In this document: positions 45,726 to 58,165 of the stretch, in pieces | How the letters are laid out: each line of letters starts with the position of its first letter | Numbering within the stretch: position 1 is the stretch's first letter | NCBI GenBank assembly: GCA_022376925.1 | Contig: JAIOJX010000004.1 | Coordinates: 2,170,001 to 2,234,000 of the forward strand | DNA from: Tragulus kanchil | Taxonomy: Eukaryota; Chordata; Mammalia; Artiodactyla; Tragulidae | Direction of reading: 5' to 3' | Length of the DNA: 64,000 bases | Program-made: the position numbers and the translations under genes | The notes under the pieces: generated by a model | Told to the model about the DNA's origin: nothing | The model's input: the letters and a program-made list of their open reading frames with translations, nothing else | Database searches by the model: none

Positions 45726-47239
45726 ACATAGCCTAGCTTTTGATCGAGGGAACCCTGATTTATTTGGCTATGAGGCAGCTATTGACCTGAACAAAGTGTC
45801 AGGCTTCGGCCCTGGGAAGAAAGAGCCTCCACGTATGCTGCTGTCCTGCCTTTGACGTGATGTCTACAACATCCTAGAACTGACTGACTCTGACCACCCT
45901 CTCTATGTTTTAGAATGGCACACTTGCTGCTGAGGCTGTAGGCTGAGACACTCCATGATAAGCTGATGTGATCACCTTCCTATCTGAGTTCAGATCATCA
46001 CCACCTTCTCTAATTAAGACTCCTGTCGTACTCTCAAGACATCATAGCCTCAAGCTACAGTAGCATTAAGCAGTTGGGTGCACCTGACTTAATATTCTCA
46101 CTACTTCCACTGGACAGTGGACAACATGTTCTATGTAGCTCTGGGTGTTTATACCAACTGTGCCCATCAGCTGTTATCCAGGCCTTCAAGTCAGTTGTGA
46201 CCAGAGCTCCAAATTCTTGGTAGCTCTGGTCATAATTAGAACAGCCCTGCTCACAGGGTTGATTGTGAAGCTTGGTCCTTCAGAAGAGACTAAGAAACAT
46301 ACAGTCAAATGGTAGGCAGACATTATGTGAATATGAGCAGTCTGCCCAGAAGTTGACACAGTCTGATTTCTTGTCTCTTTCTTGAGAGACCCAAAGAGAA
46401 CATAGAGCTTTTACCTCTGACTTAAGGCTACAGAACTGTCACCTACAGCACTTTACCCTGGGATGTGGTGCAACACCATCAACTCTCATTGCTTATGGCT
46501 GAGCCCTGGCTCATCATCTCACTGGATCATAATGTAGTCATGCTCCCAAGTTAAAAAAAAAAAAGCTGTTACTGATTCATGAACAGTAACAGCTTTTTAC
46601 TGCTGTTAAAAAAGCTGAACAATTTTTAACTGCTGAAGGATTGTTGAGTAGATCAAAGCAGGAATGAAAGCAGCCCTCCCAATTGTGCCTTGTTTCAAGA
46701 AACAGACCAAAGCCCTTCTCCTAACCCTATCTTTTCAAGAGACTACAGGGTCCACGCTTTCATGGGAAATGTACAGGGGTTACCGTATGTGTAAAGATCA
46801 GAGAGAAGCCATTAAGTGGAATTTCTTTACAGTTAGATGATTTTAGCAAAAAATCTAGGGCTAGGTGACACAACATTGAGAAACTATGAAGCTAATCAAA
46901 AGGAAGCTTGTACAACTGATACAACAAATTCATTGTGAATCATTAAGAAAAGAATAGAATTGCTAGGGGATGGGAAGTGGGGATGAAGGAATGTCAGGGG
47001 GCTGGAAGAAAATGATCATAAACAATAGAAATCTTTATGCCCAGCCTACTAGATTTCCAAACTTGGCTAAAACTAACCTTCCTACTATACTGTTGACATA
47101 GAAGTAAGAATTTTCAAACTAGACCTTTTAGAAAGCAGCCAGTCTAGAATATATCTAGATAGTTTTGAAAGCCCTATTTAGATATAAAAGATTCTTTTTT
47201 TATTTGTTTTGTTCAGAATCATTTTTAAAAAGTAATATA
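45726..47239. other. Unassigned intergenic sequence
   Basis: No ORF over 60 codons and no repeat I can name with confidence. The evenly mixed composition of 45726-46540 could be a decayed pseudogene or ERV interior, but I cannot assign it. Contains the hairpin at 46556-46597. Confidence 0.4.
46556..46597. repeat. Short perfect inverted repeat (hairpin)
   Basis: 'aaaaagctgttactg' and 'cagtaacagcttttt' flank a 9-base loop 'attcatgaa'. A third partial copy 'actgctgttaaaaaagctg' follows. Possibly a local copying event or MITE remnant. Confidence 0.6.
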
Positions 47240-47430
47240 ACTTGGAGCTCAATAATTAACAAAGAGTGCTTATTGTGAAGCAGGCCCTGACATGGCTGCT
47301 CTCTCTCTTGTATGCTCTCTCTTGTAATTCTCACAACAGTTCTGTGAAGCAGCACAGAACTTTTTACAGATGGAGAAACTGAGGCATGGAGCAGCCGTTT
47401 GCCAAGGTCACACTTCCAGAGTGTCATGAA
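47240..47430 (+). repeat. MIR SINE fragment
   Basis: 'aattctcacaacagttctgt', 'ttacagatggagaaactgag', 'gtttgccaaggtcacact' match the MIR 3' end. Confidence 0.85.
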
Positions 47431-47577
47431 GCAGGGTGCAAGAAGAGCTGCCTGTTTTAAAGTGAGGAGAGGGAAGGGTTTCAAGTGGTGAAGGTGTCAA
47501 TAGCCCTGTCACTTTTTCCTCTGCCTCACAGCTCAGAGGACCCTGTTTGAAAGCTCCTGATAAGAAAACCAGAAGAG

Positions 47578-47855
47578 GGCTTCCTTGGTGGTTCAGTAGG
47601 TAAAGAGTCCACCTTGCAGTGCAAGGGGCACAGGTTTGATCTGTGGCCCAGGAAGATCCAACGTGCCGCGGAGCAGCTGGACTGGTATGTCCAATTAGTA
47701 GCCAGCTCTCTGGAGCACATGTGCCCAGAGCCGATGCTCTGCAACTAGAGGGGTCACTGCAATGGGAGGCCCTCACAGGCCGAAAAAATAAAGATTGATA
47801 AAAATAAATACATAAAAAAGCAATAAAAGAGGTCAAATTAAAAAAAAAAGAAAGA
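47578..47855 (+). mobile_element. CHR-like GC-bodied SINE
   Basis: Head 'gggcttccttggtggttca', B-box-like 'ggtttgatctgtgg', body 'gcccagagccgatgctctg', 'gggaggccctcacaggcc', A-rich tail. CpGs largely decayed, so older than the 10505 copy. Confidence 0.88.
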
Positions 47856-47964
47856 AAAGAAAAAGAAAACAGACGATAAACTGAATAACTCAAGTTCCAG
47901 GTAAGATAAAATGTGACAACGATAAATAGTTTCATTTATGTTTAGCTTTAAAGAAAGAAAAGAG

Positions 47965-48335
47965 AGCTTCCTTGGTAGCTGAGGGTTCCCTGGTAGCTCA
48001 GACGAACTGCCTGCCAATGCAGGAGACACGGGTTCAATCCCTGAAGATTCTGGGAAGATCCCACATGCTGTGGAGCAACTAAGCCCATGAGCCACAACTG
48101 TTGAGCCTGTGTTCTACAGCCTTGGAGCCGCAACAATTGAGCCTATGAGCTGCAACTACTGAAGCCCATGTGCCCTAGAGCCCGAGTTCCACAACAAGAG
48201 AAGTCACCGCAACAAGAAGTCTGCTTACCTCAACTAGAGGTAGCCTACACTCCCTGTAGCTATAGAAGAGCCTGTGGCAGCCATGAAAACCCAGAATAGC
48301 CAAAGAATAAATAAAATTTAAAAAAATAATAAGAA
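47965..48335 (+). mobile_element. CHR-2-like SINE
   Basis: Two nested heads ('agcttccttggtagctgagg' then 'gttccctggtagctcagac'), B box 'ggttcaatccctg', CHR-2 body 'gagcaactaagcccatgag', 'gagctgcaactactgaagcc', 'aagaagtctgcttacctc', A-rich tail. The repeated head may reflect a short internal duplication. Confidence 0.88.
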
Positions 48336-48635
48336 AGACAAAAAGGTTCTGTGGGAGCCAGAAACAAGCACAGAATTCAGAGCCTTTTGGGTTCATGGGA
48401 GCAGATTCCATGAGGACCCTGGGGGTTCTCAGCATGAATATTGGTCCTCAGAACTGGGCCCATCCCCCCAACATTGGACATGACCTTGGGCCTTTGTAAA
48501 GCAGGAGAACTGGACATGTGCTCCCTGCATGAAGTTTGAAACCTGAGAGTGTTGCTTTTCCATCAAAAAGGCTTGAGAAGACTTAAGTCCACCTTCCAAG
48601 GACATCCTGAAAAAGCCATGCATCTGTAAAGAGAA

Positions 48636-50845
48636 GTCAAACCCTCAGACCCACTACTTGAGAAGGTGTAGGATCTGAATTTCCCCTGCACTCTATAGGA
48701 ATCCCAGTCAAGGGAGTAAGTGATCAAAACTGGTCCTTGAATGTTGATTCTCTAGGGAGACAACAGAAACAATTGCAAAGACTCTCTCAGGATACTGTCA
48801 CAGAACAGGGTGCATGAGGTCGAAGACTAGTTCAGTATAGTTCACAGTAAAAGAGACACAAATCTCACAAGGAAATTAACTATCTGAGGAGAAGACCAGC
48901 AGATGTAACCATCCAGTGAATTAGCATTGCAAGAATGGGAAATAAAAGAAATGGAAGTGAAAGAGACCTAAACTAGTGTGTTACTGATATTCAAAAGATT
49001 TTTAAAATTAGGAGCCATAATGAAAGAATAGAGCATTATGAACAAATTTGATAAATAACAAAATACAACAACCAAAGATTTTCTGATAAAATTTTATTTG
49101 ACAAAATACAAATTTGATTTTTAAAAAGAGGACACATTTGATAAATTATCAAATACAACTCCTATAAACAAACAAAAGTCACTGCAATTAAAGACTCAGT
49201 GGATAGCTTAAACGAAAGACTCAGCACATCAGAGGGAAAAAAATCCTTGAACTTGAACACAGATCTACAGAAATCTAGAATACAACTGTAGAAACAACAT
49301 AGAAACTACCAAAGGATTAAATAAGATAGAGATTAGAAAATAGAAATGAGAAGCCCAACATAATCTAATAGAAATTCCAGAAGGAAAGACTGAAAGGGAG
49401 CCAATGTTCAAAGGGAAGATGATTGAGAATATTCCAGAATAAAGACATGACTCTTCAGGCTGAAAAAGCACATTTTCTTTATGGCCCGTTTCTGCGTCTT
49501 TTGCTGTGTTTACTTCCTCTGCTCTGTAAATAGAGGCATCCTCCAAGTTTCTTTCATCAGGATGCTGGGTTTCCAGAGTCAAGGCCTTGGGTTCATCCTT
49601 TCACTCCTGGAGTCCTCACTTTCCCCTGCAGTAAAATCAGGGGGTGGTTTAGGTCAGTGGTTCTCACTTTGGCTGCAGGTTAGCTCCATCTGGTGGTGGG
49701 ATCACAAGACCAAAATTTTGCTAGAAATTCTAAGAATGCAGATGTTTAGGATATACATTGTTGCTTTGTCAAACCCTCAGACCCACTACTTGAGAAGGTG
49801 TAGGATCTGAATTTCCCCTGCACTCTATAGGAATCCCAGTCAAGGGAGTAAGTGATCAAAACTGGTCCTTGAATGTTGATTCTCTAGGGAGACAACAGAA
49901 ACAATTGCAAAGACTCTCTCAGGATACTGTCACAGAACAGGGTGCATGAGGTCGAAGACTAGTTCAGTATAGTTCACAGTAAAAGAGACACAAATCTCAC
50001 AAGGAAATTAACTATCTGAGGAGAAGACCAGCAGATGTAACCATCCAGTGAATTAGCATTGCAAGAATGGGAAATAAAAGAAATGGAAGTGAAAGAGACC
50101 TAAACTAGTGTGTTACTGATATTCAAAAGATTTTTAAAATTAGGAGCCATAATGAAAGAATAGAGCATTATGAACAAATTTGATAAATAACAAAATACAA
50201 CAACCAAAGATTTTCTGATAAAATTTTATTTGACAAAATACAAATTTGATTTTTAAAAAGAGGACACATTTGATAAATTATCAAATACAACTCCTATAAA
50301 CAAACAAAAGTCACTGCAATTAAAGACTCAGTGGATAGCTTAAACGAAAGACTCAGCACATCAGAGGGAAAAAAATCCTTGAACTTGAACACAGATCTAC
50401 AGAAATCTAGAATACAACTGTAGAAACAACATAGAAACTACCAAAGGATTAAATAAGATAGAGATTAGAAAATAGAAATGAGAAGCCCAACATAATCTAA
50501 TAGAAATTCCAGAAGGAAAGACTGAAAGGGAGCCAATGTTCAAAGGGAAGATGATTGAGAATATTCCAGAATAAAGACATGACTCTTCAGGCTGAAAAAG
50601 CACATTTTCTTTATGGCCCGTTTCTGCGTCTTTTGCTGTGTTTACTTCCTCTGCTCTGTAAATAGAGGCATCCTCCAAGTTTCTTTCATCAGGATGCTGG
50701 GTTTCCAGAGTCAAGGCCTTGGGTTCATCCCTTTCACTCCTGGAGTCCTCACTTTCCCCTGCAGTAAAATCAGGGGGTGGTTTAGGTCAGTGGTTCTCAC
50801 TTTGGCTGCAGGTTAGCTCCATCTGGTGGTGGGATCACAAGACCA
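48636..50845 (+). repeat. ~1.08 kb tandem direct duplication J
   Basis: 48636-49712 recurs at 49768-50845 (offset 1132-1133). The spacer 49713-49767 contains 'gctagaaattctaagaatg' and 'ggatatacattgtt', a compressed noisy version of the true right flank at 50873-50933 ('gctagaaaatttctagaatg', 'gatatacattgtt'). Confidence 0.92.
48890..49450 (+). mobile_element. Old L1/HAL1 ORF1-like fragment (copied at 50022-50582)
   Basis: 'aaagactcagtggatagctt', 'cagatctacagaaatctag', 'ctaatagaaattccagaagg', 'gattgagaatattccagaat' follow the order of the L1 ORF1 coiled-coil to RRM region, heavily decayed. Confidence 0.6.
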
Positions 50846-52929
50846 TGAGAAAGTTAGGGGTGGGAGTGGGTAGCTAGAAAATTTCTAGAATGAATGTGTT
50901 TTTCCATGCATTCGTTTAGAGATATACATTGTTTTGCAATTATTTTTACATTTATTAACATGTTATAGATGTCTTTAAATGCTTAATGAGATGTCCAAGC
51001 CAAATTCAGCCTCTTCTAAAACATTGAGGATGGGAATGCTCCAGACTTAAAATGTTGAGTGCAGCCTCCTGGTGCCTTCTTTAAAGTTCACCCGCCTTGA
51101 GCTCAAATTCCTATAAAACAGACTACACACAGATCACACAAGAGCCAGGATTTGCTCCAACATCCATGTTTGCCCTACATTCTTTCTCACCCTGTATCCA
51201 GTAAGCTTTTTTTTTTTTTTTTTAAATAAGAAGCAGACTGAAAAACTATGAAATTCTGAAATTCTATTAATTTCTAGTCCTCTAAGCATACTTATAAACA
51301 TGATTTATCTATGTTAATATTTTCTTCCTTCTGGGCTTGATATTTTAGAGACAAATACCTGTCTTTTCTTTTTCTGTTCTGGCTATTTTGGGTCCAGTTT
51401 TGACCCTTGGTTATGTATTATGACAGTGCAATTTATACACATTAATGTACAAAAAATCACCTGAAATATTGTTAAACGCTAGTTCTGTTTTCAGTAGGTA
51501 TGAGTGGGGTCTGAAATTCTGCCTTCCTAGCAGGCTCCCAGGTGATGCAGAGGTTTCTGGTCTGTGGGCCACACATTGAATAGTGAGGGTCAGTAATGTT
51601 CACTGGAAGAGATGTTTAGCATGAGAACAAAAGACCTCCAAGACTACAAGTGGGAAAATCTGTCTCTTATTCCTTTCAGTCATGAACCATCTGACCCTGT
51701 ACCCTTTGCAGAAGGTCACTTCCTGTGTAAATCTGCATGAAGCTAGTATTTCCTGGAAAATATTAAGCATGCATCAAATCAGGAGGCATCCCTTTGCTTT
51801 GCTTGTTTTTGATTCATAACCATAACTTTCCTATCATGAGTTGCTCTACATGGAGAGGGCAGGTGAGCTATTTCCCAACACTGATGCTGTGTCCCAGTAT
51901 CCTTCTGCAAAATCTGCAGCCTGAGGCTGCTGTAAGCAGGTAATTGCCACCTCCTACCCAAAGCCATGGCATAGAGTATGTGGTATCTGGTACTTTCATA
52001 CTCTGAACTGCTTCCTTGCTCTTGCTTGAAACAGTTCCTCATTTTTAAGAATCTATCAGCTGCACATCAATTTCAGTACCTTGCATTTAGTAGGTGACCA
52101 ATAACTCCTTGCCAGCTTTGATTGGGTATCTAATAAAGAAGGATCTCCCTGGAGACAAGGAAGCCAGATTCTTCATATGGCATTTCAGAAGAATGGTTAA
52201 CATTTACTTTAGACTTATTTAGAGACAATTTGAGATGTTTCAGAAGCCGACCAACTTCGTCTTCTTCGGGGATTTACCTCTTGCAATTTTTAGAGTCAGA
52301 TTAATTTCTTAATGTCAAGTCCTACAGATACGCTGAGCTGAGAAATGGCTGTCTCTGCTTGCCTGCTCCATGCTTGCCCAAAACTCAGCTTTTAATTATA
52401 ATTAGCCATGGTCCAAATGTCCCTTTTCCTCAAGGTCAGGTCATTTTATCAAAACTCAGCCAGTTGAACCAGCACATGACAGGTGATAGAATCTCAGTTC
52501 AGTGAAGCTCAATAGAGAGAGAGATAGACAGACTGGGGGAAGCTCCAGGCTCCGATTAGAGGAAACACAGTGAAGGAAAAGATACCTTGGAAGATGCAGG
52601 CAATCCTGAGCGAAAATGTGAGGGAGAGCATAAAAGCAGAGGGAAAGAAGTGGATGAAGACTTGGCAGTCAAATGTGCAAGGTGGGTTTGGCAGATAGTA
52701 CAGAGTCCATCTCAACTGTGACCAAAAAAAATGATATTGAAGGGAGTATAATGAATCATGACATGGGGGGGGAAATGATAGACAGATTGTGCAACATTTT
52801 ATATGTCAGCCTGAAGAGACATAAGTTAACCTGTAGGCAATGGAGAGCTATGGAAGATTTTTAATTAAGTAAATGTCACAGTCAAAGTTAATGTCCTTAC
52901 AAAGATTTACTTGGTTGTAGTGTCTAGGG
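50846..52929. other. Intergenic, no supported gene
   Basis: Contains a T-run at about 51208-51224. A purine-rich stretch 52500-52870 ('gtaggcaatggagagctatg') resembles the ancient repeat also seen at 5385. A minus-strand 87-codon ORF at 51779-52042 has no recognisable features. Confidence 0.45.
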
Positions 52930-53440
52930 TATCTCTATATGAGGTATGAGTTTGAACATGAGTCATATTCTCCCACAAATTTGGTCTGTCTTGGTAAATG
53001 TACTATGTACATGGGAAAAATGTCTATCTTGTAGTTATAGGACATTGTGTTTCATAAATATTAATTATGTCAAAATGATCAAGTGTTTTCCAGGTCATCT
53101 TTATTTTTACTATTTTTTTGTGTGTTCTTTCAATTGTATATTATTTTGTTGTCCTTTTAATTGCTGAAAGAGGGTGTTAAGATCCCCAATTGTGATTATA
53201 GAATTTCTGCTTCTCCCCTTGATTCTGTTAACTGCTTCTTTGTCTATTTTAAAGACCTATTCTCAGCACACACATTATCAGCATTACTCAGCAGAATGGC
53301 ACATGTTTTTTTTCACCAAGAACGGATCTACTTTGATACAGCAAAATAATTCTTATAACCTAAAGTTTATCCAAGGGTTCATTCTTGGTATTGTACATTC
53401 TATGAGTCTAGACAATGTGTAATGACAAATGTCCATCATT
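52930..53440 (-). mobile_element. Old L1 ORF2 endonuclease-region fragment, minus strand
   Basis: 'tttggtctgtcttggtaaat', 'aattatgtcaaaatgatcaa', 'gagggtgttaagatccccaa', 'gtgattatagaatttctgc' are the reverse complement of the L1 endonuclease region, strongly diverged. Confidence 0.7.
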
Positions 53441-53469
53441 AAATATACAGAATATTTTCACTTCTCTAA

Positions 53470-55062
53470 AAGTATTTTATGCTGTCTGTTTATCACACCT
53501 CACCCCCACCTCCACAATCACTGATCTTTTCCTTGACTCCATAGTTTTCCAGAGTGTCATATAGTCGGAATCATATAGTATGTAGCTTTCTCAGATAGGT
53601 TTGTTTCACTTAGTAAATACCTTTAAAATTCCTCCATGTCAGGGCTTCCCTGGTGGTCCAGTGGGTAAAGAGTCCACCTTGCAGTGCAAGGGACACTGGT
53701 TTGATCCCTGGCCCGTGAAGATCCCACATGCTGAGGAACAGCTGGGCCAGCGTGTCCAATTGTGAGCCAGCACTCTGGAGTGCATGCGCCCAGAGCCAGT
53801 GCTCTGCAGCCAGAGAGGCCACGGCAGTGGGAGGCCCACACATGCCAAAGAATAAAGATGGATGAAAAAATAAAAACAATGACTTAGAAACAAACAAACA
53901 AAAATTCCTCTGTGTCTTTCTGTGATCTAATAGCTCATTTCTTTTTAGCACCAAATAAACTGCTCTTTGATCTAGATGTGCCACAGTTTATTCACCTACT
54001 GAAGGCCATCCAGCTTGCTTCCATGTTTTGGCAATTACGCTATAAACATCTTTATGCAGGTTTTTGTTTGAACATAAGTCTTTGACTCCTTTGGGTAAAA
54101 AACAAAAAGTGTAATTGCTAAGTCTTATGGTAAGAGAATGTCTAGTCTTATAAGAACTACCGAACTGTCTTCCGAAGTGGCTGTGCTGTTCGCATTCTCA
54201 TGAGCAGGGTGAGAATTCTTGTTGCTCCACATCCTCAGCAGCATTTGGTGGTCAGTGTTCTGGATTTTGGCCACTCTGATGGGCATTTAGTGGTATACTC
54301 ATTTGCATTTCCAGATGACATAGGATGTGGAGCGTCTTTTCATATGCTTATTTGCCATCTGCATCTCCTCTTTGGTAAGATGTCCATTAAGGTCTTTGGC
54401 CCATTTTTTAAATTGGGTTATTGGATTCCCATTGTTGAGTTTTAAGTGTTATTTGTATACTATTTTGGATAACCGTCCTTTACCAGGTGTGTCTTTTCCA
54501 AATGTTTCCTCTTAGGCTGTGGCTTATCTTCTTATTCTCTTGACATTGTCTTTTGCAGAAGCAGAAGTTTTTAACTTTAATGAAATCTAGCTTATTAATT
54601 ATTTCTCCTAGGATCATGTCTTTAGTATTGTATCTAAAAAGGTATGTCTTTACCCAAAGTTATCTAGGTTTTATCCTATGTTATATTCTAGGAGTTTTAT
54701 AGTTTCACATTTTGCATCGAGGCCTGTGATTCATTCTGAGTTGATTATTGTGAAGATGTAAGGTCTGTGTCTAGAACAGACACAGGCCTAGACATTTCAG
54801 TACCATTTGTTGAAAAGAGAAATATTTTTGCTCCATTGTACTGCCTTTGCTCCTTTGTCAAAGATCAGTTAACCTTAATTAGGAGATCTGTCTCCTGGGC
54901 TCTCTGTTCTGTTCCACTGATCTGTTTGTTTTTTTCTTTTGCCAATGCTTCACTGTCTTAATTACTGAAGCATTATAGTAAGTCTTGAAGTCAGGTGATA
55001 CAGTCTTCCTACTTTGCTATTCTCTTTCGATGTTGTGTTGGCTCTTCAGGGTCACCAGATAC
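53470..55062 (-). mobile_element. Old L1 3' end (3'UTR and ORF2 C-terminus), minus strand
   Basis: Antisense L1 from the 3'UTR ('gtttcacttagtaaatacc') through ORF2: 'ccgaactgtcttccgaagtg' , 'ccactctgatgggcattta', 'catctcctctttggtaagat', 'gtaccatttgttgaaaagag', 'cctttgctcctttgtcaaag'. Colinear with the same region of L1-B but much more diverged. Interrupted by the SINE at 53642. Confidence 0.88.
53642..53890 (+). mobile_element. CHR-like GC-bodied SINE inside old L1
   Basis: Head 'gggcttccctggtggtcca', B-box-like 'ggtttgatccctggcc', body 'gcccagagccagtgctctg', tail 'aataaagatggatgaaaa'. Target duplication 'aaaattcctccatgtc' before and 'aaaattcctctgtgtc' after. Confidence 0.92.
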
Positions 55063-55860
55063 ACGAGGGATTCAAAGTCCTGCTGAAAGCACATTGCAGC
55101 CTTTCATATCCTGGCTGTGGCAGCAGGAGGTCCAGGGAGATTGGGAGGGGCATCCCAGCCCTCAGGACCCATAGTCTTTGCACTCTCAGGCCTCTGACTA
55201 GGGAGCAACTCCTCCCTGCCTCTCTGCAGATTGCTTCATGCCTACCAGGCTGTGGCACATTCCACATATTCTAGGATTGAGATACCCAGTTTGGTTCCTG
55301 TGGAGGAAGTCAGGCCATGGGAGGAGGGCTGAGAGCATCCCAGGATTCAAAGCTTGCCCCCTCCTTGACTGGTTTGGCCCACACTGATTCACCTGCCACT
55401 GGGAAAACGGTCCTCACCCAGCCTCTCTTTGCAAACACCTCCCTTGGCTATCTGGGTCAAGCTGGAGCTGTGGATGCAGCATCTCACCTCACCCTCACCA
55501 GCATCGATGAGCCAACCCCGAGCCCTGGTTCCCAAAGTCTTGGTCAGAAGAAATCCAGGAAATATCCGGATGTAGCCCAACATTTTACAGGTGAGAGGAT
55601 GGAGGACCAGGTATGTTAAGGCTGTGCATGAAGTCTAGCTGCATGAAACAAACCTCATTTGCTTTTTGGACAGTCAGCTGGGCAGGGGCATGCAGTTGAC
55701 TTAGCAAGCTGAACTTTAGAAAAGCCTCCCATGAGATCTTGCAGATGAGATGGGGAAAAAAAAATGAACTGGACCCAAATAACATTAGATAGATTGATGA
55801 CTGATTTAAAGACTACTAATAAATTACTTAATGCTCCCCTGGATACTCTCTTCAAAGCAG
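55063..55860 (+). repeat. Diverged dispersed repeat, copy 2 (partner at 2893-3960)
   Basis: Begins 'acgagggattcaaagtcctg' against 'atgagggaccaagtccagct' at 2899, and shares ordered blocks to about 55860. It lacks the SINE present in the partner. The portion from 55133 is repeated again at 56223 by tandem duplication K. Confidence 0.75.
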
Positions 55861-57306
55861 GTTCTTAGTCACAGCTCTTATTCCATTCCAGGCCAAATTT
55901 TAATACTCTTGGATAAAGGCAGAAATTTACTCCTTTAAATAGTATTGAGTGCCTACTCTGTACTGGGCACTCATGTTACTCTCAAGTGAAAATAGCCCCA
56001 GCACTACCAGAACCTGCCATCCACTGAGCACTCAGAGGCCATCAGAGTATAACACAAGGGGCTGTGAGTAAGGTCTGTGACAGGGAGGAAGACTCGTACT
56101 GTCAGACCCCTACTGTTAAAGAGGGATTCATCTGGGGTTGGGGAATCAAGGAAGAGTTCCCTACAGACGTGACTTTTAAGTTAATGTCTGAAAGATACAC
56201 ATGAATTACAAAGACAAGGTTTCAGGGAGATTGGGAGGGGCATCCCAGCCCTCAGGACCCATAGTCTTTGCACTCTCAGGCCTCTGACTAGGGAGCAACT
56301 CCTCCCTGCCTCTCTGCAGATTGCTTCATGCCTACCAGGCTGTGGCACATTCCACATATTCTAGGATTGAGATACCCAGTTTGGTTCCTGTGGAGGAAGT
56401 CAGGCCATGGGAGGAGGGCTGAGAGCATCCCAGGATTCAAAGCTTGCCCCCTCCTTGACTGGTTTGGCCCACACTGATTCACCTGCCACTGGGAAAACGG
56501 TCCTCACCCAGCCTCTCTTTGCAAACACCTCCCTTGGCTATCTGGGTCAAGCTGGAGCTGTGGATGCAGCATCTCACCTCACCCTCACCAGCATCGATGA
56601 GCCAACCCCGAGCCCTGGTTCCCAAAGTCTTGGTCAGAAGAAATCCAGGAAATATCCGGATGTAGCCCAACATTTTACAGGTGAGAGGATGGAGGACCAG
56701 GTATGTTAAGGCTGTGCATGAAGTCTAGCTGCATGAAACAAACCTCATTTGCTTTTTGGACAGTCAGCTGGGCAGGGGCATGCAGTTGACTTAGCAAGCT
56801 GAACTTTAGAAAAGCCTCCCATGAGATCTTGCAGATGAGATGGGGAAAAAATGAACTGGACCCAAATAACATTAGATAGATTGATGACTGATTTAAAGAC
56901 TACTAATAAATTACTTAATGCTCCCCTGGATACTCTCTTCAAAGCAGGTTCTTAGTCACAGCTCTTATTCCATTCCAGGCCAAATTTTAATACTCTTGGA
57001 TAAAGGCAGAAATTTACTCCTTTAAATAGTATTGAGTGCCTACTCTGTACTGGGCACTCATGTTACTCTCAAGTGAAAATAGCCCCAGCACTACCAGAAC
57101 CTGCCATCCACTGAGCACTCAGAGGCCATCAGAGTATAACACAAGGGGCTGTGAGTAAGGTCTGTGACAGGGAGGAAGACTCGTACTGTCAGACCCCTAC
57201 TGTTAAAGAGGGGATTCATCTGGGGTTGGGGGGAATCAAGGAAGAGTTCCCTACAGACGTGACTTTTAAGTTAATGTCTGAAAGATACACATGAATTACA
57301 AAGACA
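55133..57306 (+). repeat. ~1.09 kb tandem direct duplication K
   Basis: 55133-56220 is repeated at 56223-57306 (offset 1090, later 1087 through an A-run difference: 'ggggaaaaaaaaatg' versus 'ggggaaaaaatg'). Abutting with two bases between. Confidence 0.92.
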
Positions 57307-57313
57307 AAAGGTA

Positions 57314-57570
57314 GGGCTTCCCCTGGTGGTCCAGTGGGTAAAGACACCGCCTTGCAGTGCAAGGGGCGCTGGTCTGGGAAGATCCCACGTGCTGCGGAGC
57401 GGCTGGACCGATGTGTCCAATTACCGAGCCGGAGCTCTGGCGCGCGTGCGCCCAGAGCCGGTGCTCTGTGACGACAGTGGCCACCGCGATGGGAGGCCCA
57501 CACGGGCCAAAGAACAAAAGACGGATGAAAATGGAGAAATGAAAGACCAAGAGAAGTGGCCCGCCCATCC
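57314..57570 (+). mobile_element. CHR-like GC-bodied SINE lacking its B box
   Basis: Head 'gggcttcccctggtggtcca', body 'gagccggagctctggcgcgc', 'gcccagagccggtgctctg', 'gggaggcccacacgggcc'; CpG-rich, so young. The B-box segment is deleted: 'gcgctggtctgggaagatcc' runs straight from head to body where relatives have 'ttgatccctggcc'. Followed by poly-C then poly-A. Confidence 0.9.
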
Positions 57571-57574
57571 CCCC

Positions 57575-57605
<31 letters not shown>

Positions 57606-57620
57606 AAAAAAAAAAAAAAA
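57571..57620 (+). repeat. Poly-C/poly-A homopolymer tract
   Basis: A pure C run of about 27 directly followed by an A run of about 24. The partner copy at 58711-58760 reads as an interrupted C-rich sequence with t and a bases, so the pure run may be a base-calling or consensus product. Confidence 0.85.
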
Positions 57621-57956
57621 GACAAAAGGTAAACAGCTCCAGAGAGAGGACCTGCCTATGCCTCTGAGACCCTGTGCCAGGAAGCCAATGTGACCAGTGT
57701 GAAGGAATGAAAGGCCAGTGAGCCAGGGAGTCATGAGGACCTGCATTCATCTGCTGGAATATAAGCTCTATGAGGGTAGAGGATTTGTACTATTTTTCTC
57801 TTAGCTATATCCCCAGTGCCTAGAGCTGTGCCTACCACATGGTAGGTACTGAGGAATAGTAACAGAATGAATGGATGGATGCATGCTGATGAGTGTATAA
57901 GAGATATGAACAATTGAAATATTATAGGGCTTTAGACAATGGGATGTTATTTTATA

Positions 57957-58165
57957 GAGGCTTCCTGAGTGGCTTAGATTGTTTAAAAAAAAATCTGCCT
58001 GAAATGCAGGAGGCCCAGGTTTGATCTTAGGGTTGGGAAGATCCCCTTGAGAAGAGAATGGCTACCCACTCCAGTATTCTTGCGTGGAGAATTCCATCGA
58101 CAGAGGCTGTAGTCTATGGGATCTCAGAATCAGACACGGCTGGCAACTTACACTTTCACTTTTGA
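57957..58165 (+). mobile_element. Bov-tA-like SINE (copied at 59097-59305)
   Basis: 'ggcttcctgagtggcttaga', 'atctgcctgaaatgcaggag', 'ggtttgatcttagggttgg', 'ctacccactccagtattctt', 'cgacagaggctgtagtctat'; Bov-tA order, head decayed. Confidence 0.88.

Noticed and set aside
57314..57570. tRNA gene at SINE heads
   Set aside because: tRNA-like A/B boxes belong to SINEs; no cloverleaf-complete tRNA gene is visible.
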